From NCBI GenBank assembly GCA_037439425.1, contig JBBIWA010000002.1:124001-188000 (forward strand): a stretch of DNA of 64,000 nucleotides, in the 5' to 3' direction. The notes beneath the pieces are model-generated. The model was given only the letters and a program-made list of their open reading frames with translations. It did not search any database and was not told the DNA's origin. How positions within the stretch are numbered: position 1 is the stretch's first letter; every line of letters begins with the position of its first letter. This DNA is from JBBIWA01 sp037439425 (GTDB lineage: Bacteria > Acidobacteriota > Blastocatellia > RBC074). Positions 62,249 to 64,000 of this stretch are shown here, piece by piece. The position numbers and the translations under genes are program-made.

Positions 62249-64000
62249 GTGCGTCAGGTTCAGCATATTGCTTGGGTTGCAGCCATCATCACCGTTTCAG
62301 CGGTGGTAGGGATGGTTGTGTCCTGGCGCGCACCTGGTTTGAGCCTCTATGCGCGTGATCAGTTGATGCGCGCGCGCGGGCCGCTCCCGGCTCCAGAGGA
62401 GATCATCATCATTGCGATCGATGAAGCTAGTCTAGCCCGCCTGGGCCGCTTTCCGTGGCCGCGTTCGCTGATGGCGCAGGCGCTAGACAAGCTCGCCACA
62501 GCGCGCCCGGCTGTGATCGCCCTCAATGTCCTCTACAGCGATCCGACCAGTGATGCAGACGATGAAGCGCTCGCTGCGGCCATGCGGCGCGCAGGCAATG
62601 TAGTAGTTGCTGCACAGTTGATTGATGCCAACACTGAGGCGCCGCGCGCCGTTTGGTTGCGTCCGCTGCCGGCCATTGAGCGCGCGGCCGCCGGCGTCGG
62701 GCACGTCAATGTCTTGACCGATCAAGACGGGGTAGCGCGCGCCTTGCTGCTGCGACAGGCGGATGATGAGGCCAGCGCGTTGTGGGCGCTGGCCCTTGAG
62801 GCGGTGCGCGTCGCCGATGGCGTGGGCCAGGCTGAAGTGCGTGAGCTGCCGAAAGCGGTGCGCGCCGGTGCGCGCGCGATTCCGATTGAGGCTGATCCGC
62901 ACACCCTTGTGGTCGCGCCGCAACCGGGCTCATCGGCTGAAAGCTTGCGCGCGGCCCGGATGGTGATTGATTACCTTGGCCCGACCGGAGCCTTCGCGCA
63001 ACAGACTCGCAGCTTCTCAGATGTTATTGACGATCGAGTGCCGCCAGAACAGTTGCGCGGCAAGTACGTACTTATTGGTGCCACTGCAGCAGGGCTAGGC
63101 GAGCGTCTGGCCTCTCCATTTATGCGCCACGAAGAGAGAGAGGGCAATCAACATGCCACGCTGATGCCAGGTGTGGAAGTGCTGGCCAATGCAGTGCACA
63201 CCATTTTGCGCGCGCGCTTCTACTCCGAAACGCCCGAGTGGTTGGCCGCGTTATGCGCAGCAGTGGTAGCCGCCGCAGTGATGAGCGCGCTCTCGCTGGC
63301 GCAGGGCCGTTACGAACTGATCAAGCAGCTCGGCGTGCTAAGCGGCCTGAGCGCAATCGTTCTGTTCTCCAGCTACCTGGCCTTCACCCGCTGGTTGATC
63401 GTCCCACCGCTGGTTCCGGCGCTGGGTTCGCTGCTGACGGCTGCGCCACTGACGCTGCTGCGCCGTTCGCTGGCTATGAGCGCAGACCTCGATGCGCGCA
63501 TTGCTGAGCTTCAGCGCGCCAGCAGCAGGATGCCCCCAGCAGCGCATCTTGAATTGACAGCTGGCCCAGCTCCTGTTGCCTTGATTGCCCAACTGGCTGA
63601 AGCCAGCGCTGTAGCTATTCTGGCGCGCCTTGGCTCAGCAAAGGTGGAAGCGCACTACCGGCTCCTCGCCTGGCACGGCGCTCCGCTCGCGCTGGCGATG
63701 AAGAAGGAAGACCGCTACACGGTGGTAATGCCGCAACCACCGTGCGGCTCAGTGGCTGAAGCGCTTCAGCGAGACGAAGCCGCAGCAGATTACTTTCTCT
63801 CCAGCCCAGGTGAGCAAGAAGTATCCCATCAGCGCGCCCTGGCATTGCGACTTGGGGAAGATGAAAAGCCGATGGGCGCGCTCATTCTTGCCTGCTCAGC
63901 ACACGCCTTGCCGGATCACGACCTGCTATCGTTGTGCAGAGAGATCGCCGCCAGCTATCTCACCCTCCTGAGCGATGAAGTGGGAGGACTGGAATCGGAT
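62249..64000 (+). CDS. CHASE2-domain sensor protein (partial)
   Basis: The first 584 codons of a gene cut by the window end. It starts at GTG 62249 (in-frame stop at 62192-62194). One N-terminal helix (about residues 8-26) precedes an extracytoplasmic CHASE2 domain: LYARDQLMRARGP, EIIIIAIDEASLARLGRFPWPR, GHVNVLTDQDGVAR, KYVLIGATAAGLGE, MPGVEVLANAVHTIL. Three more helices (about 330-410) follow, then a cytoplasmic region with a GAF-like pattern. CHASE2 proteins usually end in a histidine kinase, adenylate cyclase or Ser/Thr kinase domain, which would lie beyond 64000. Confidence 0.87.
   Translation, partial: MRQVQHIAWVAAIITVSAVVGMVVSWRAPGLSLYARDQLMRARGPLPAPEEIIIIAIDEASLARLGRFPWPRSLMAQALDKLATARPAVIALNVLYSDPTSDADDEALAAAMRRAGNVVVAAQLIDANTEAPRAVWLRPLPAIERAAAGVGHVNVLTDQDGVARALLLRQADDEASALWALALEAVRVADGVGQAEVRELPKAVRAGARAIPIEADPHTLVVAPQPGSSAESLRAARMVIDYLGPTGAFAQQTRSFSDVIDDRVPPEQLRGKYVLIGATAAGLGERLASPFMRHEEREGNQHATLMPGVEVLANAVHTILRARFYSETPEWLAALCAAVVAAAVMSALSLAQGRYELIKQLGVLSGLSAIVLFSSYLAFTRWLIVPPLVPALGSLLTAAPLTLLRRSLAMSADLDARIAELQRASSRMPPAAHLELTAGPAPVALIAQLAEASAVAILARLGSAKVEAHYRLLAWHGAPLALAMKKEDRYTVVMPQPPCGSVAEALQRDEAAADYFLSSPGEQEVSHQRALALRLGEDEKPMGALILACSAHALPDHDLLSLCREIAASYLTLLSDEVGGLESD

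Overview
The window looks like chromosomal DNA of an acidobacterium, most likely class Blastocatellia. I infer this from a TIGR03437-type C-terminal domain on a DUF5666-repeat protein (59892-62147), a DUF6600/FecR protein, Ser/Thr kinases fused to an FGE-like domain, and a DUF4159/MoxR/DUF58/BatA/DUF4175 operon. Coding density is high, GC is moderate to high, and many intergenic gaps carry decayed genes or repeats. No prophage, CRISPR array or intact transposon is visible.

Layout. 1-9173: MoxR/VWA operon on the + strand (DUF4159 protein, MoxR ATPase, DUF58 protein, BatA-like VWA protein, DUF4175 giant), interrupted by a decayed xisH-xisI fusion at about 2949-3190. 9344-17188: a secreted SGNH hydrolase, then a minus-strand group whose core is FHA protein, kinase-FGE fusion, PEGA protein, followed by two conserved hypotheticals. 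17500-25070: UDP-GlcNAc 2-epimerase, NtrC-type regulator, M16 peptidase, an ABC exporter pair and a zinc-ribbon membrane protein. 25456-28805: Rho, a bacterial eRF1-like (baeRF) protein and tRNA-Phe with a clear sigma-70 promoter. 29158-39235: FecR/DUF6600 protein, PRC-barrel protein, and a surface-polysaccharide cluster (GT4, two SDR epimerases, WecA-like transferase, CapD/FlaA1-like dehydratase).

39244-42877: coiled-coil protein, GNAT, TonB-like protein and two XdhC/CoxI proteins. 43237-50317: a housekeeping block in the order hfq, tmk, holB, ffh, rpsP, khpA, rimM, trmD, rplS, rnhB, with an Uma2 fragment between trmD and rplS. 50333-55510: three methyltransferases facing a YfhO-like membrane protein. 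55616-58669: LolA-like protein, TrmH and a MOT1-type molybdate transporter, then an IS66 fragment. 59892-64000: the six-repeat DUF5666/TIGR03437 protein and a CHASE2 sensor cut by the window edge.

The most unusual feature is a dispersed intergenic repeat family (5406, 24407, 27007, 37975, 59359, with an inverted relative at 9187). Its long unit is a doublet of short GC-rich hairpins and ends in AGGAG. Three copies have exactly 143 bases from AGGAG to AGGAG. At four loci the terminal AGGAG lies 4-7 bases before a start codon, so the repeat appears to supply the ribosome binding site.
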